A stretch of 33,218 nucleotides of DNA, from positions 1 to 33,218 of the forward strand of contig CAITIQ010000605.1 in NCBI GenBank assembly GCA_903892415.1, read 5' to 3'. Below are positions 25,168 to 33,057 of the stretch, piece after piece. Numbering within the stretch: the stretch's first letter is position 1; each line of letters starts with the position of its first letter. The translations under genes were made by a program, and so were the position numbers. The stretch comes from an uncultured delta proteobacterium. Lineage in GTDB: Bacteria > Myxococcota_A > Polyangia > Polyangiales > Polyangiaceae. Under the pieces are notes generated by a model that saw nothing but the letters and a program-made list of their open reading frames with translations, searched no databases and was not told where the DNA came from.

Positions 25168-25794
25168 ATGATGGATGCTCTCAGCCCCGCGGATGATGCC
25201 ACCCTCCACGCAGCCTGGCGCGCCGGTGATCGAGCCGCCGGTGAGGTGCTCTTTCATCGGCATTTTGACGAGATCTTCAGGTTCTTTCGCGGCAAGGTTC
25301 GCCATGACGTGAACGATCTCGTGCAGCGCACCTTCTTGGGCTGCGTGGAATCCCGCGACACCTTCCGCGGTGCTTCGAGCTTCCGGGTTTATCTGTTTGC
25401 GATCGCTCGTCACGAGCTTTGCAACTACTTCCGCGCCAAACGCAAACACGAGCTGCTCGACTTCGGCGTCTCATCGCTCGCAGACCTTGCGCCGTCGCCC
25501 TCGAGTCAGGCGCGCCGAGTCTCGGAGAAGCAACGCGTAGCGCAGGCGCTGCGGTCGCTCGCGCTCGATCTACAAATAGCGCTCGAGCTGCACTATTGGG
25601 AGGGCCTGCGCGGGCCGGATCTGGCGTGCGTGCTCGGTATTCCGGAGGGCACCGTGCGCAGCCGTCTGCGACGCGGGCTCTCGGCGCTGCGTGAGTCGAT
25701 GAAAGGCTCGTCGGTCGACGCGCTGGGCGCGAGCGAGAACGAGCTTGGGCAATGGTTGAGCGAACGGCGACCGCGACAGCTCACGAGCGAGTGA
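25168..25794 (+). CDS. ECF sigma-70-family RNA polymerase sigma factor
   Basis: A 208-residue ECF sigma factor. Region 2 spans about residues 15-95 (HFDEIFRFFRGKV, NDLVQRTFLGCVESRDTF, SSFRVYLFAIARHEL). Region 4 spans about 128-178, with the helix-turn-helix LRGPDLACVLGIPEGTVRSRLRRGLSAL. A hydrophilic C-terminal extension of about 30 residues follows. No anti-sigma gene is adjacent; a Ser/Thr kinase is next to it, 15 bp upstream. This fits ECF groups controlled by phosphorylation. The core-binding segment reads HDVNDLVQRTF, less acidic than the usual DAED, and Thr55 lies beside it, so phosphorylation could restore charge there. ATG 25171 is an equally good start. Confidence 0.9.
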   Translation: MMDALSPADDATLHAAWRAGDRAAGEVLFHRHFDEIFRFFRGKVRHDVNDLVQRTFLGCVESRDTFRGASSFRVYLFAIARHELCNYFRAKRKHELLDFGVSSLADLAPSPSSQARRVSEKQRVAQALRSLALDLQIALELHYWEGLRGPDLACVLGIPEGTVRSRLRRGLSALRESMKGSSVDALGASENELGQWLSERRPRQLTSE

Positions 25795-25833
25795 TCGATT
25801 TCTGCGCGCTGGGTACTGCAGCCGAAGCCGGCT

Positions 25834-25845
25834 TTGGCCGGCCAA
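25834..25845. promoter_or_regulatory. 12-bp palindrome next to the Shine-Dalgarno
   Basis: TTGGCCGGCCAA is a perfect palindrome overlapping the first bases of the AAGGAG ribosome site (25844-25849) of the following lipoprotein. GCCGGC also occurs twice here, allowing a GCCGGC-TTTG-GCCGGC hairpin. It may terminate the kinase-sigma transcript or mask the ribosome site. Confidence 0.3.
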
Positions 25846-25854
25846 GGAGCTTTC

Positions 25855-27294
25855 ATGCGCATAGTGAATCAGTCCCGGTGGAGTTACGCGGTCGCGACCT
25901 TGGTCGCCATGGGTTGTGGAGACAGTGCGAGCAGCTCGAACGGCGGGAGTGGCGGCGGTGATGGTGGCTCCGCGGGCGCTGGGGCGCAGCCCACGGGCGG
26001 AGCTGCCCAGGCCGGTGGGAACGGAGCCAACGGCGGTGAAGCCGGCGCCTCGCCGCAGCGCGACGGCTCGTCCTGCTCAGCGGAGGAGCAATGTCTTTCG
26101 GGCTTTTGCGTCGAGGGCGTGTGCTGCGATACGGCCTGCACAGCCGACTGCAACTCCTGCCTGAGTGCGCTCACCGGAGCCGAGGAGGGCAGCTGTTCCG
26201 CGACCCTTGGTGGCGCCGTCTGTCGCCCAGCCAACGGCGATTGCGACGTGCAGGAGGTGTGCGACGGGCAAAACGCAGATTGCCCCAACGATCTCGCCGT
26301 GCCGAAAGGCGCCGTGTGCCGACCCGACGGCGGGGATTGCGATGACGAAGAAGTGTGCGACGGCCTCTCCAAAGACTGCCCCGAAGATTACGTTTACGAT
26401 GCTGAAACCGAATGTCGTTTCGCCGTCGATGCTTGCGACGCCATCGAGATCTGCGACGGCCTCTCCCCGGTTTGCCCCGCCGATGAACTCGCCGCGATGG
26501 GGACGACCTGCCGACCGGCGAACGGCCCGTGCGACGCTGTCGAGAGCTGTGACGGCCAGAGCCTGGTGTGCCCCGCCGACGCAAAAGAGCCCTCCACCAC
26601 CGTGTGCAGGCCCGAAGCCGCGCCCTGCGACGTGGCCGAATCGTGCAACGGCCTGGATGCTTGCCCCGCCGATCAGATCGCCGACGCCGGCGCAGCCCCG
26701 ATGGCTTGTGCGCCCTACACCTGCTCCGGAGCGAGCATGGATTGCCCGACCAGCTGTTCGGCTAATGGCGATTGTACGCCCGGCCTCTTATGCGTCGAGT
26801 CGATGTGCGTAGCCGCTAAACGGGTATTCGTTACCAGCCAGGCCTACCAAGGCAATCTCGGCGGTGTGGCGGGTGGAGATGGCGAATGCCAAGCTCGTGC
26901 GCAGTTGGCCAATTTGCCGGGTACCTACAAAGCCTGGTTGAGCGCAAGCGCCGGCACTCCGGTGACGAGCTTCAATCAATTCCAAGGCCCCTACGTGCGG
27001 GTCGACGGCGTCAAGCTGGCCAATAACTTCAACGACCTCGTCGATACAACGTTAGCGACGCCAATCTCGGTCACTGAGACGGGCGCGGACCTCGGTATCT
27101 TTGGCCAGCCAGCGGTGTGGACCGGGACCACCACGCTTGGTAACAGCCAGGGTCAGAACTGCTCGAATTGGTTCTCAAGCTCCTCCGGCTTCACCGGTCA
27201 CCACGGCCTAGCGAACTTCTCGTCGTCTCCCTGGACGTCGCAAGGCGCCCGCAGCTGCAACCTGTTCTCGAGGCTCTACTGCTTTGAGCAATAG
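25855..27294 (+). CDS. Lipoprotein with Cys-rich CDGxxxxCPxD repeats and DUF1554-like domain
   Basis: A 479-residue lipoprotein. ATG 25855 follows AAGGAG by 5 bases. The signal ends in VAMGC (Cys21), then comes a Gly/Ala-rich linker of about 50 residues. Residues ~65-310 hold about six Cys-rich modules of the type CRPxxGxCDxxExCDGxxxxCPxD, similar in Cys spacing to disintegrin-like repeats. The last ~155 residues (VFVTSQAYQGNLGG, GTYKAWLS, YVRVDGVKLANNFNDLVD, ARSCNLFSRLYCFEQ) match the DUF1554/collagen-trimerisation-like fold. It is likely an outer-membrane surface adhesin or sensor. It sits 60 bp after the ECF gene and has an inverted paralog at 28900-30271. Confidence 0.85.
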   Translation: MRIVNQSRWSYAVATLVAMGCGDSASSSNGGSGGGDGGSAGAGAQPTGGAAQAGGNGANGGEAGASPQRDGSSCSAEEQCLSGFCVEGVCCDTACTADCNSCLSALTGAEEGSCSATLGGAVCRPANGDCDVQEVCDGQNADCPNDLAVPKGAVCRPDGGDCDDEEVCDGLSKDCPEDYVYDAETECRFAVDACDAIEICDGLSPVCPADELAAMGTTCRPANGPCDAVESCDGQSLVCPADAKEPSTTVCRPEAAPCDVAESCNGLDACPADQIADAGAAPMACAPYTCSGASMDCPTSCSANGDCTPGLLCVESMCVAAKRVFVTSQAYQGNLGGVAGGDGECQARAQLANLPGTYKAWLSASAGTPVTSFNQFQGPYVRVDGVKLANNFNDLVDTTLATPISVTETGADLGIFGQPAVWTGTTTLGNSQGQNCSNWFSSSSGFTGHHGLANFSSSPWTSQGARSCNLFSRLYCFEQ

Positions 27295-27326
27295 CGACTA
27301 GCGCAGCGCAAGCGCCGCCCGGCTGC

Positions 27327-27376
27327 GTGCGACAGATCGCCCGCTGTCACGGTGAGACCCGGCGATATGTCGCGCC
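27327..27376 (+). repeat. 50-bp dispersed repeat, copy B
   Basis: Matches 4621-4670 without gaps at most positions, beginning GTGCGACAGATCG. It leads directly into the first tandem unit. Confidence 0.75.
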
Positions 27377-27487
27377 CACCGTTCGGAAAGCCGCGCCGGG
27401 TCCGAGTTGGGTGCAATTCTCCGCGGGAATCGCAGTGCGCCTCGGGCCTCGTCGGCGGGCAGCCCGACGCCGGCGGGTGCGCGGAGT

Positions 27488-27528
27488 GACATTGGGCGGG
27501 ACGATGGTTTATCGCACGGCCCAATGTC
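27488..27528. repeat. 41-bp palindromic repeat, copy 3 (inverted orientation)
   Basis: Arms GACATTGGGC (27488-27497) and GCCCAATGTC (27519-27528) are perfectly complementary over 10 bp. The centre CGATGGTTTATCGC is the reverse complement of the centre in the 4-kb copies. Confidence 0.88.
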
Positions 27529-27675
27529 GCGCCCACCGTTCGGAAAGCCGCGCCCGGTCCGCGCCGGATCCGAAGTTGCCTCAATTCTTCGCGGGAATCG
27601 CAGTGCGCCTCGGGCCTCGTCGGCGGGCAGCCCGACGCCGGCGGCGCGCACCCTACGCCGGCGGGTGCTCCGAGT

Positions 27676-27716
27676 GACATTGGGCGGGACAATGGTTTAT
27701 CGCACGGCCCAATGTC
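27676..27716. repeat. 41-bp palindromic repeat, copy 4 (inverted orientation)
   Basis: Identical arms to copy 3 (27676-27685 and 27707-27716), 188 bp further on. It differs from copy 3 by one base in the centre. Confidence 0.88.
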
Positions 27717-27818
27717 ACCCCCTCCGTTCGGAAAGCCGCGCCGGGTCCGCGCCGGGTCCGAGCTTGCCTCAATTCTCCGCGGGAATCGCAGTGAGCCGCC
27801 CTTTCGCCCTCCGCAGCT

Positions 27819-28853
27819 CTACGGGCAACCGCCCTTCGCTTCCGTCCCGGTCGTATTGGGGCAGCGATCATCGACATCGGCGACGCCGTCGAGGTCGTTG
27901 TCCGGGTCGGGGCAGCCGTCGTCATCGCGGTAACCATCCACGTCTTCGGGGACGTCGGCACAAGCGTCGATGCGGTCGTTTAGGCCATCCGCGTCCATAT
28001 CCCCGTTGCCGCGTGGTTGGCTTACGGGCGGCTTGTCGGGGCGGGGCGGGGGAGCTGTCGGCTGGGGGACCGGCTGCGGGACGGGCTTCGTCTCTGGAGT
28101 AGGTTCGGCCGGACGCGGTGCAGCGCCGGGCTGGAGCAGCGCCTCCTCGATTGGAGAAAGGCCAATCTGCAAGATCGCGTAGCATTTGCTCGCCTGGGCC
28201 TCGGATTCGGTGTTGGGCGCCTGGCCTTCACAGACCGTAAGTTCACCGGAGCCGCGCAGCCTCCGGTTGGCTTCTTTGCGGCCGGCCCCGACGCCAGCGC
28301 CCGGTACTTCCACGCCGCCCGATAGCTCGCCGCTCGCCAACGCGTCGAGGTGATAGGCGCCTACGGTGATGCGGTCGATGTAGTGCGTCGCTAATGAGCA
28401 ATCCCCGGTCAAACGCTGTTTGGGCGCGCTACTCGCTAGTCGCTGGCCAACTGCAATGTAGTCGAGCTCCAGCGTCGTCCCGAGCGCGAGCTCCGCTTTG
28501 AGACTTGCCGCGCCGAGCGGCAGCTTGGCGTATAGGTCGCTAACGGTGCTCATCTTCAGCGTGTCCCGCGCAGGCGTGACCGGGGTGAAGTTGTAGCCCC
28601 CATCGATTGAACACTTGGGCAGAACCTTGAGCGTGCAGCCCTTGTAACTTACAAGCACAATCCCCGACTTGGTCGCTGCGTCGAGCTCGACCTTGTTGGT
28701 GCCGGGCCATTCGACGATCAGCGGATTGAGCGGATCCTTCGCCACCTTGCAGGTGGCGACCTGATCGTCAGCGCCCTCCACGGTCGGTACTTCAATGATT
28801 GCGTTGGGGCACCCGGCGGTACCAAGCAGGAGCAGGCTCAAAAAGCGTCGCAC
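27819..28853 (-). CDS. Lipoprotein with thrombospondin type-3 (Ca-binding) repeats
   Basis: A 344-residue lipoprotein with a signal ending in GTAGC (Cys15). Residues ~20-235 form a domain with several Cys and no recognised family. A Pro-rich linker (PETKPVPQPVPQP) follows. The C-terminus has acidic thrombospondin type-3 repeats (DMDADGLNDRIDAC, DVDGYRDDDGCPDPDND, DLDGVADVDDRCP) that bind calcium. In many bacterial proteins these repeats connect to an OmpA peptidoglycan-binding domain. Here the protein stops right after them, and the tandem repeat region begins 24 bp beyond the stop. The missing domain may be natural or may reflect rearrangement. Location is probably the outer membrane, periplasmic side or surface. 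Confidence 0.82.
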   Translation of the reverse strand: MRRFLSLLLLGTAGCPNAIIEVPTVEGADDQVATCKVAKDPLNPLIVEWPGTNKVELDAATKSGIVLVSYKGCTLKVLPKCSIDGGYNFTPVTPARDTLKMSTVSDLYAKLPLGAASLKAELALGTTLELDYIAVGQRLASSAPKQRLTGDCSLATHYIDRITVGAYHLDALASGELSGGVEVPGAGVGAGRKEANRRLRGSGELTVCEGQAPNTESEAQASKCYAILQIGLSPIEEALLQPGAAPRPAEPTPETKPVPQPVPQPTAPPPRPDKPPVSQPRGNGDMDADGLNDRIDACADVPEDVDGYRDDDGCPDPDNDLDGVADVDDRCPNTTGTEAKGGCP

Positions 28854-28899
28854 GCCGCCACGCTACAGCAAGCCATCGGCGCGGTCTCGCTTTGCGCCG

Positions 28900-30271
28900 C
28901 TATTGTTGAATGCAGTACAGCCGTTGCGGCTGATCGCAGGGGCGATTGAGCCAAACCGAGAAGCCGCTGCCCTGTTCCGCTGCATTGCCAACAATAGCGA
29001 TCGTGTCGCTGCTCGCCGTGGACCAATCAGCACACTGCAGGGTGGAGACCGGTTGACCGAGCTGGGTTGCCCCCGTCCACACGAGCGCGCTCGAAGCCAG
29101 CAGATTCCCAAGCTCGCTGACGCGGATTGGCGCATCGAGCGAACCATCGATTAGGTCGGTCCAGTTGTCGGCGACTTTGACGCCGTCCACGCGCACATAC
29201 GGCAGGGTGGAGGGCGTTAAGGTGACGGCTGGGCCTTGGGCCTGCTGTGGCCAGCCATGCCTTGAAGGTGCCGGCGATCCCAGCGTTGTTCGCCGCCGTT
29301 TGGCAAACGTTGTCCGCTCCGGCGATGCCACCGAGGTTGCCGTTGTTCGCGTTCTGCGTAACAAAAACGAGCTTTCCTGGGCTGCACGCGCCCTCGACGC
29401 AGACCGTTCCGCCGCCACAACCCGCGACCGAAGTGCAGCTCGTTGGGCAGGCTGGTGCGCTGCTGCAGGTGTACGGCGAGCAGCTGGAGAGCGACCCCAT
29501 CGGTAGCAATTCGTCGGCCGGGCAATCGGCCGCGAGGCCCGAACAGCTCTCGACCGCATCGCAAGGTCCCGCCGCCGGGCGACAGATCGAAGCCGCATCG
29601 AGTTGGTCGGTCGGGCAGCTATTGCTGACGCCATCACAAGCCTCGACAGCGTCGCAAGGTCCCGCCGCCGCACGACACACCACCGCGCTGCTCTGCAGCT
29701 GGTCCGCGGGGCAATCTGCGGTTTGCCCGTCGCACACCTCCTGAAGGTCGCACACGTCGCTGGCCAAACGGCACACGAGGCCCGCTGGAACAGGAAGGCA
29801 TTGTCCGTCGGCAGCGCCCGTTTGCTGTTGCAGGCAGCTATCACAAACGCCCTCGCAAGCTGCGTTGCAGCACACGCCGTCAGCGCATTCACCGCTAGCG
29901 CACTCGTCTTGAAGCGCGCACGGTGCCCCGAGCGCCAGCCCGGCGCCACCAGCGCCGCCCGAGCCACTGAGGCCGCCCGCACCACCAGCGCCGCCCAGGC
30001 CGCTGCCGCCGCTGCCTCCGTCCCCGCCGCTGCCGCCAGTGCCCCCGCTTCCGCCCAGGCCGTCGCCACCCATACCGCCGAGGGCACCTACTCCGCCAGC
30101 GCCGGCGAGCCCGCCAGCGCCGCCCCCGCCGCTGTTCGAGCCGCCGCCACCAGCGCCACCAGCTGGGGTTCCGCCGCTACCGGCGCTGAGTCCTGAACCG
30201 TCGGAGTCGCCGCAACCGACGACCAAAAGGGAGAGCAAAAGTGGAGCAAGGAGTGAACTCGGTTTGAGCAT
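28900..30271 (-). pseudogene. Paralogous Cys-rich/DUF1554-like lipoprotein, frameshifted
   Basis: ATG 30271 starts a lipoprotein with a signal ending in VVGC (Cys20) and a very long Gly-rich linker (about residues 25-112). Cys-rich modules of the same type as in the paralog at 25855 follow (CDLQEVCDGQTADCPAD, CDAVEACDG). The DUF1554-like domain begins (VFVTQNANNGNLGG, GTFKAWLATAG), then the frame is lost near 29231-29245. It resumes one frame over (PYVRVDGVKVADNWTDLIDG to RLYCIQQ) with TAG at 28900-28902. Removing one base from the GG at 29241-29242 restores a 456-residue protein. It is either a recent pseudogene or an assembly error. A shortened product ending in scrambled sequence would otherwise be made. 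Confidence 0.8.
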
Positions 30272-30454
30272 TGCGCTCTAGTCGTTGTGCGCGAACCAAT
30301 CGATCACTCGCTCGGCCGAATTTGTCGTTCCGCCCTCAACCGGCACAGTGGCACAACTTCGGCCCACTCGGACTGCATGGTCGTGGCGCCTCGCTCGCGC
30401 GGGCACTCCAGCGCAAGAACAGGCCGTTGGTACGGGCGCTGCAATAGGCCCAGC

Positions 30455-31282
30455 ATGAACTTGACTTACCTGTCTATCCAATCGCTCTGCCTCTCCACCG
30501 CTCGCCGGGCCCGCGCAACGTGCGCATTCGGCCTGCTGCTCGCGCTCGGTGCCGGCTGCGGCTCATCCGTTGAAGGCTGGGAATCGAGCGCGCTCGAGCT
30601 GGCGTCGGACGACCAATGTGCGCCCAGCAGTCAGATCGCGACCAGCGAGGTCGCGTCCTCGCCCTGCGGCAACTTAGTGTTCGTCTACACCGGCTTCGGG
30701 CCCGGCTTGTACGAGATCACCATCGACCCCAGCGCAGCCACCATCAGCGGCTTGCTGCAAGACCCCGATGCCACCAAAGAACTCGTGATTCCGGCTGAAG
30801 CCGCAGCCCAGCTCAGCGCCGAGGAGCTCAGCCAGCTCTCCTCCGCGCTCGACCAAATCGTTGTTGGTGCAGAGTCGCGTGAGTGCGCCGAGAGCGATCT
30901 CGACGTCGAGGGCTCTTGGTTTGAACTTCAGATCGGCGAGCTACGCTTTTCGCAGTCCACCTGCGGCGACATCCTGCGCGGGGAAGAAGGCTTCGCCGCG
31001 GTGGTCGAGATTTTCCGCAACCACCTCGAGCAAACGCTGCCCACCGAGCCCACCCCGAGCGAGCGCTGCGTAGCGGCCTACAACGCCACGTCGGCAAAGG
31101 TCGCCTCCTGCGGCTTGGAGGTGGAATCTCAGGAACCGCCGGAATGCAGCGAGCAACAGGCCAGCTCAGCCGAGTGCCAGGCCTCCTGCCTTGAGGCCGC
31201 CGATTGTACCGCTCTCACCGGCGAAGACGAGGGCGGTACGCAGGCAATGATTGAGTGCCTCGATAGTTGTCCGGAATTCTAA
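30455..31282 (+). CDS. Lipoprotein of unknown function
   Basis: A 275-residue lipoprotein. ATG 30455 gives a signal of about 34 residues ending in LGAGC (Cys35). The mature part has two regions. The first is an acidic domain (CAPSSQIATSEVAS to LRFSQSTCGDILRGEEG). The second is a C-terminal Cys-rich helical segment of about 75 residues with eight Cys (ERCVAAYNATSAKVASC, CSEQQASSAECQASC, ECLDSCPEF), probably disulfide-bonded. No family was recognised. The long frame upstream of 30455 has no signal character and is not used. It is divergent from the frameshifted lipoprotein gene with 183 bp between starts. A strong hairpin follows its stop. Confidence 0.7.
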   Translation: MNLTYLSIQSLCLSTARRARATCAFGLLLALGAGCGSSVEGWESSALELASDDQCAPSSQIATSEVASSPCGNLVFVYTGFGPGLYEITIDPSAATISGLLQDPDATKELVIPAEAAAQLSAEELSQLSSALDQIVVGAESRECAESDLDVEGSWFELQIGELRFSQSTCGDILRGEEGFAAVVEIFRNHLEQTLPTEPTPSERCVAAYNATSAKVASCGLEVESQEPPECSEQQASSAECQASCLEAADCTALTGEDEGGTQAMIECLDSCPEF

Positions 31283-31301
31283 GATCAGAGCTGGCCGCAG
31301 C

Positions 31302-31339
31302 GCGAGGCCGTGACCGCTCGATCATGCTCACGGCCTCGC
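31302..31339. terminator. Strong hairpin after the lipoprotein gene
   Basis: A 12-bp perfect stem GCGAGGCCGTGA / TCACGGCCTCGC with a 14-base loop lies 19 bp after the stop at 31282. No T-run follows, so it may act as a Rho-assisted or hairpin-only terminator, or protect the 3' end. Confidence 0.55.
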
Positions 31340-31398
31340 TAGCTGAGTAAGTCAGCCAATAGTCCGCGTTGGCTCAAGTCGTGCTTAGGGAGAGTGAT

Positions 31399-31887
31399 AT
31401 GCTTAAAATAGTTATGTACGCTACTGCTTTATCGGTGCTGCTCGCGGCGGGGGCGGCGCATGCCGAGGAAACGAGGCCCCCGCGCAAGGTCTTGGCTGCG
31501 GAGGAGGGCTTCCAAGCGCCGGCCGGCTATGTCGAGACCACCCGCCCGCTGCGCGGTCTTTGGCTCACCGGGACGATCACCGGAGTCTCCTCTTGGGGCG
31601 CCTCTGTTGTTTCCTCCGGCCTTGCCTACGCCTATAGCGGTATATTCACCACCAAGGACGATGAGTATCTAATGGGCATGGTTCCGCTCGCTGGCCCATT
31701 CATCGTCGCCGGAGAAAAGCCGGATCTAGCGCCCATGTTTGCCGCCCTCGGCTCGGTCCAAATCGTAGGGCTCGGCCTTTTGATCGCGGGCCTGGCTGCT
31801 GAGCAAACCGTCTGGGTGCTCGATGAAAAGGCCGACGTGAAGACCACGGTGCAGCTCGCGCCCACCGGCGTTCGCTTGGACTTCTGA
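31399..31887 (+). CDS. Small exported membrane protein, unknown function
   Basis: A 162-residue protein from ATG 31399, preceded by GGGAGAG at a good distance. The signal peptide ends in GAAHAEE. The mature region has two hydrophobic helices (WLTGTITGVSSWGASVVSSG and SVQIVGLGLLIAGLAAE) around a short charged loop, and a basic or beta-like tail. The first codons use unusually AT-rich triplets (CTT AAA ATA GTT), often seen to keep the start open in GC-rich genomes. No family was recognised. It resembles the protein at 19934-20353 in layout. It converges on the pentapeptide-repeat gene with a 1-bp gap between stops. Confidence 0.65.
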   Translation: MLKIVMYATALSVLLAAGAAHAEETRPPRKVLAAEEGFQAPAGYVETTRPLRGLWLTGTITGVSSWGASVVSSGLAYAYSGIFTTKDDEYLMGMVPLAGPFIVAGEKPDLAPMFAALGSVQIVGLGLLIAGLAAEQTVWVLDEKADVKTTVQLAPTGVRLDF

Positions 31888-31888
31888 G

Positions 31889-32488
31889 CTACTCGTAGCC
31901 GGCGACCTTCATACCGTGGTGCAGCGCGATCAGCACCGCGCTCTCGGTGCCGATCTTCAGGTTCTTGACCTTGTTCTTGACGGGGTTGATGAAGGCGCCG
32001 CGGGCGGTGCGCAGATCCGCCTTGGTCAGATCACAGTCCTCGACGGTAGCGCCGCTCAGATCGGAGCCGCTGAGATCGGCCTCGACCAGGTTGCAGCGGA
32101 GGAAGTTCGCTTCGGTGGCGCGGCAATCGCGCAAGGTCGTCTTGCGTAGATTGGTATCGATGAACGTCACATAGCGGAGGTCACATTCTTCCAAGCGGAC
32201 CGCTGGGTTCTTGGAGACCTGCGACCAATCACAGCCCATCAGCCGCGTACGTTGGAAGCGCACGTCGCGGAAGGCGGTCTGCTTGAGCTTCGCCCCGCCG
32301 AGGTCACAGTCGTCGAACTCGCAGTCCTCCAAGATGGTGCGAAACCATACGCTGTCGGCGAACTTGCAACGCCGGAAGCTGCAGCGGGTGAACTCCTTGT
32401 TGCTGAAGTCGAACCCGGGGCCGGAGAGCCCTTCAAAGGAGACGTCTTCAAAGCTCTGTTCGAGCGTGAGCTGTTCGAGCGAGACCAT
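31889..32488 (-). CDS. Pentapeptide-repeat protein
   Basis: A 199-residue protein of the pentapeptide-repeat family. From residue ~15 to ~165 it shows repeated A(D/N)LXX-like units (FEDVSFEGL, CSFRRCKFADS, CEFDDCDLGGAKL, ANFLRCNLVEADLSGSDLSG). These form a right-handed quadrilateral beta-helix. Many central Phe/Leu positions are followed by Cys or Arg, as is common in cytosolic members. No signal peptide is present. Family members include DNA mimics that bind gyrase, but most have unknown roles. ATG 32488 lies 4 bp after the Uma2 stop, so the two genes are translationally coupled, and the longer frame is antisense-type overlap of Uma2. Confidence 0.87.
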   Translation of the reverse strand: MVSLEQLTLEQSFEDVSFEGLSGPGFDFSNKEFTRCSFRRCKFADSVWFRTILEDCEFDDCDLGGAKLKQTAFRDVRFQRTRLMGCDWSQVSKNPAVRLEECDLRYVTFIDTNLRKTTLRDCRATEANFLRCNLVEADLSGSDLSGATVEDCDLTKADLRTARGAFINPVKNKVKNLKIGTESAVLIALHHGMKVAGYE

Positions 32489-32492
32489 GGCT

Positions 32493-33053
32493 TTATCGCG
32501 CCCAAAGCGAGCCAAGGTCGAACTCGATCGCGTCGAACGGTTCGGCGTGCACGTCCGCGCCAACAAAGGTCTTGCTACGGCGATAACCTTCGCCGTCGAG
32601 CCGCAGCACCTCGAGCAATTGAAGGTCGGGGTTGACGAGCCACAGGTGCGTGACGCCGCTCTCCGCGTAAATATCTGTCTTGGCGCCGCGGTCGTGTCGC
32701 TCGGTGCTCGGTGAAAGGACCTCGCAACACCAATCGGGCGCCAGCTCGAACCACGCTGCCGTCTCCGGAAGCTCAGGCATCCGCTCGCGGCGCCAACCCG
32801 CGAGGTCGGGGACCACGACCTCCGGTCCGAGGTGCAACTCGGGCTCGTCCAGGATGATCCACCCTCCGGGGCCCGCCCCCGCGCCGTCAAAACCCGCTAG
32901 GCCCATGCCGATGCGCGAAGCCGCTCGCGCGTGTTTGGGCCGCGGACGCGGCAAGAGCGAAAGGCTGCCGCGGATGATCTCGGCGACTAGGTGCTCGGGC
33001 GCGTCGAGCACGTCCTGATAGGTCGCAAGCTTCTTCGCCGGGTCGCCGGGCAT
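32493..33053 (-). CDS. Uma2-family (DUF820) PD-(D/E)xK nuclease-like protein, second copy
   Basis: A 186-residue paralog of the Uma2 protein at 8266-8829. The two share the fold core PDLAGWRRERMPELP, APDW(C/V)CEVLSPST and (V/H)HLW(L/F)V(N/D)P. The catalytic-type residues are the Asp in VPDLAGW, the Glu in CCEVLSPS and a Lys in DRGAKTDIYA. This copy sits between a partial upstream gene (4-bp gap) and the pentapeptide-repeat gene (4-bp gap), so it is the middle of a tight operon. Function of the family is not established. Confidence 0.86.
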   Translation of the reverse strand: MPGDPAKKLATYQDVLDAPEHLVAEIIRGSLSLLPRPRPKHARAASRIGMGLAGFDGAGAGPGGWIILDEPELHLGPEVVVPDLAGWRRERMPELPETAAWFELAPDWCCEVLSPSTERHDRGAKTDIYAESGVTHLWLVNPDLQLLEVLRLDGEGYRRSKTFVGADVHAEPFDAIEFDLGSLWAR

Positions 33054-33057
33054 AGGC

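Larger units (their letters stand above)
27371..27795. repeat. Tandem repeat of ~157-188-bp units
   Basis: Three units share CCGTTCGGAAAGCCGCG near the start, then a TCTCCGCGGGAATCGCAGTG segment. The first two also share a GTCGGCGGGCAGCCCGACGC segment and a following 41-bp palindrome. Successive units start at about 27371, 27528 and 27716, giving periods of 157 and 188 bp. The second unit is longer because of extra bases in two places. The third is cut off after the GAATCGCAGTG segment. Confidence 0.82.
27295..27818. other. Gene-free repeat region between two lipoprotein genes
   Basis: These 524 bases carry one 50-bp dispersed repeat, three tandem copies of a longer unit, and two 41-bp palindromes. 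Open frames here translate into repeated peptides such as GCPPTRPEAHCDSR on one strand, the signature of tandem DNA repeats and not of a gene. Confidence 0.75.

Noticed and set aside
27276..27692. Minus-strand frame encoding repeated GCPPTRPEAHCDSR peptides
   Set aside because: The peptide repeats simply translate the tandem DNA repeats, and no ribosome site or family was seen.
27363..27800. Repeats considered as a CRISPR array
   Set aside because: The units are 157-188 bp and similar throughout, with no short regular repeats separated by unique spacers and no cas genes.
30287..30454. N-terminal extension of the lipoprotein at 30455
   Set aside because: The added residues lack signal-peptide character, whereas ATG 30455 directly yields a lipobox signal.
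31371..31384. GG-N10-GC pattern resembling a sigma-54 promoter before the gene at 31399
   Set aside because: The start it predicts would fall after the ribosome site and only about 3 bp before the ATG, and three consensus positions are wrong.
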